Source of the DNA: JARICQ01 sp964428475
GTDB taxonomy: Bacteria; Bacillota; Clostridia; Tissierellales; Tissierellaceae
DNA: 32,409 bases
Reading direction: 5' to 3'
Assembly: GCA_964428475.1 (NCBI GenBank)
Contig: CAYRYO010000019.1
Span: 1 to 32,409 of the forward strand
A program made the translations under genes and the position numbers. The notes beneath the pieces are model-generated. The model worked only from the letters and a program-made list of their open reading frames with translations, was not told the origin of the DNA and did not search any database. This document shows, one piece after another, positions 31,516-32,409 of the stretch. The number at the start of each line of letters is the position of its first letter. Positions within the stretch are counted from its first letter, which is position 1.

Positions 31516-32313
31516 ATGAAGATTTATATTAGTGCAGATATTGAAGGAGTTACGGGAGTAACTCACTGGGATGAAACCGAAAAAAACAAAATTGATTACT
31601 CTGATTTTGCTCAACAAATGACACTTGAAGTAAAAGCTGCATGTGAAGGTGCAAACAAAGCTGGTGCAAGACAAATACTCATAAAAGATGCACATGACAG
31701 TGCTAGAAATTTAATTCACTCCATGCTACCTAGGAACACAAAACTTATAAGAGGCTGGAGTGGAGATATCTACACCATGGTACAAGGACTAGATGAATCA
31801 TTTGATGCCCTTATATATATTGGATACCACTCTGCTGCAGGAACAGATGGAAATCCACTTTCTCACACCATGAATACCAGTCTAGAATATCTAAAGCTAA
31901 ATGGGGAATATGTAAACGAATTTTTAATTCATTCTTATATAGCAGCTTATTTAAATGTACCTGTAGTATTCTTGGCAGGAGATAAAGCACTATGCAATGA
32001 AGTCGAAAAGATAGATAGCAATATAATTACAGTATCTGTAAAAGAAGGTGTTGGAGACTCAACAGTAAATATCCATCCTGAACTTGCATTAGATTTAATA
32101 TGTGATGGAGTTAAGAAGAGTTTAGATGGAGACTTATCGAGATATAAAATAGAACTTCCAAAGTCCTTTGAATTAGAAGTAGGATATAGAGAACATTTTA
32201 CAGCACTTAGATATTCAAACTACCCAGGAGTAGAGAGAACTAGTGCAAAGTCAATTAAATTTACTCATACTGACTATATGGAAGTTATAAGAGCAATGAA
32301 GTTTTTATTTTAA
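31516..32313 (+). CDS. dppA: DppA-type D-aminopeptidase (peptidase family M55)
   Basis: A 265-residue zinc aminopeptidase related to Bacillus DppA, which removes D-amino acids from short peptides in a decameric ring. The metal ligands match: Asp8 and Glu10 in ISADIEGVTG, His60 in KDAHDSARN and His105 in IGYHSAAG; SHTMNTS near 117 is the usual conserved stretch. It lies just behind the lipoprotein gene with AAAGGAGG upstream, but the dipeptide permease genes that accompany dppA in Bacillus are not visible within the window. Likely role is use or turnover of cell-wall-derived peptides. Confidence 0.94.
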   Translation: MKIYISADIEGVTGVTHWDETEKNKIDYSDFAQQMTLEVKAACEGANKAGARQILIKDAHDSARNLIHSMLPRNTKLIRGWSGDIYTMVQGLDESFDALIYIGYHSAAGTDGNPLSHTMNTSLEYLKLNGEYVNEFLIHSYIAAYLNVPVVFLAGDKALCNEVEKIDSNIITVSVKEGVGDSTVNIHPELALDLICDGVKKSLDGDLSRYKIELPKSFELEVGYREHFTALRYSNYPGVERTSAKSIKFTHTDYMEVIRAMKFLF

Positions 32314-32318
32314 GGTGG

Positions 32319-32370
32319 AAATGGTTCAAAATTTGAAACTTAGAAAATCAAATTTTGAGCCATTTTTTTA
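32319..32370 (+). terminator. Terminator after dppA
   Basis: A 17-bp stem (32320-32336 with 32348-32364), including one G-U pair, is followed by a run of T. It lies seven bases after the dppA stop codon. The remaining 39 bases of the window show nothing recognisable. Confidence 0.9.
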
Positions 32371-32409
32371 ACTCAGAAAACATACTGCTCGAAATTCAAT
32401 TATTTTGCC

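Overview
The window is AT-rich bacterial DNA that looks like a Gram-positive anaerobe of the class Clostridia or Tissierellia (Bacillota). Supporting signs are strong AGGAGG ribosome binding sites, frequent TTG starts, a GerMN-domain protein, a GatCAB operon coupled to pcrA-ligA, formate-tetrahydrofolate ligase (Fhs), a bacteriohemerythrin, a UPF0316 protein and the large clostridial form of PurL. The genus cannot be fixed from sequence alone. Almost everything lies on the minus strand. The exceptions are one tiny cysteine-rich gene near 6.7 kb and a lipoprotein-dppA pair at the right end.

Layout from left to right. Positions 1-390 hold a tRNA operon (tRNA-His, a broken 5' copy of tRNA-Lys, then tRNA-Lys cut by the window edge) behind a consensus promoter. 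Next come a phosphodiesterase plus RdgB pair (397-1484), a GerMN protein, a UPF0316 membrane protein and an AMIN/Amidase_3 cell-wall amidase (1690-5459), and an orphan HypE/AIR-synthase-like protein (5569-6564). The operon pcrA-ligA-gatC-gatA-gatB fills 6890-14272. A membrane MutS-like ATPase, a bacteriohemerythrin and a CheX-like protein follow (14446-17143), then a YerC/TrpR-type repressor and fhs (17231-19293). The purine operon purL-purE-purF-purM-purN-purH-purD fills 19524-29541. A lipoprotein and a DppA-type D-aminopeptidase close the window.

The purine operon is the most interesting part. Its leader (29556-29812) has a consensus promoter, a guanine-class aptamer, a PRPP aptamer of the ykkC family and an intrinsic terminator. 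This is the known guanine-PRPP tandem arrangement. The two aptamers share two bases of their closing stems, which would make them mutually exclusive.

Both glutamine-using enzymes of the operon have lost their glutaminase active sites by clean substitutions in otherwise intact reading frames. PurF has Ser where the N-terminal nucleophile Cys belongs and Asp in place of the oxyanion Asn. PurL has a full-length C-terminal glutaminase domain whose Cys-His-Glu triad reads Gly-Ser-Asp, with the surrounding motifs also eroded. The synthase and phosphoribosyltransferase halves look intact. The most economical reading is a purine pathway that takes free ammonia, or nitrogen from an unknown donor, at both steps. 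GatA, a glutamine-dependent enzyme of a different fold encoded nearby, keeps its catalytic residues, so the loss is not general. purC is absent from its usual place between purE and purF. Fhs, encoded just downstream, would supply the 10-formyl-tetrahydrofolate that PurN and PurH consume.
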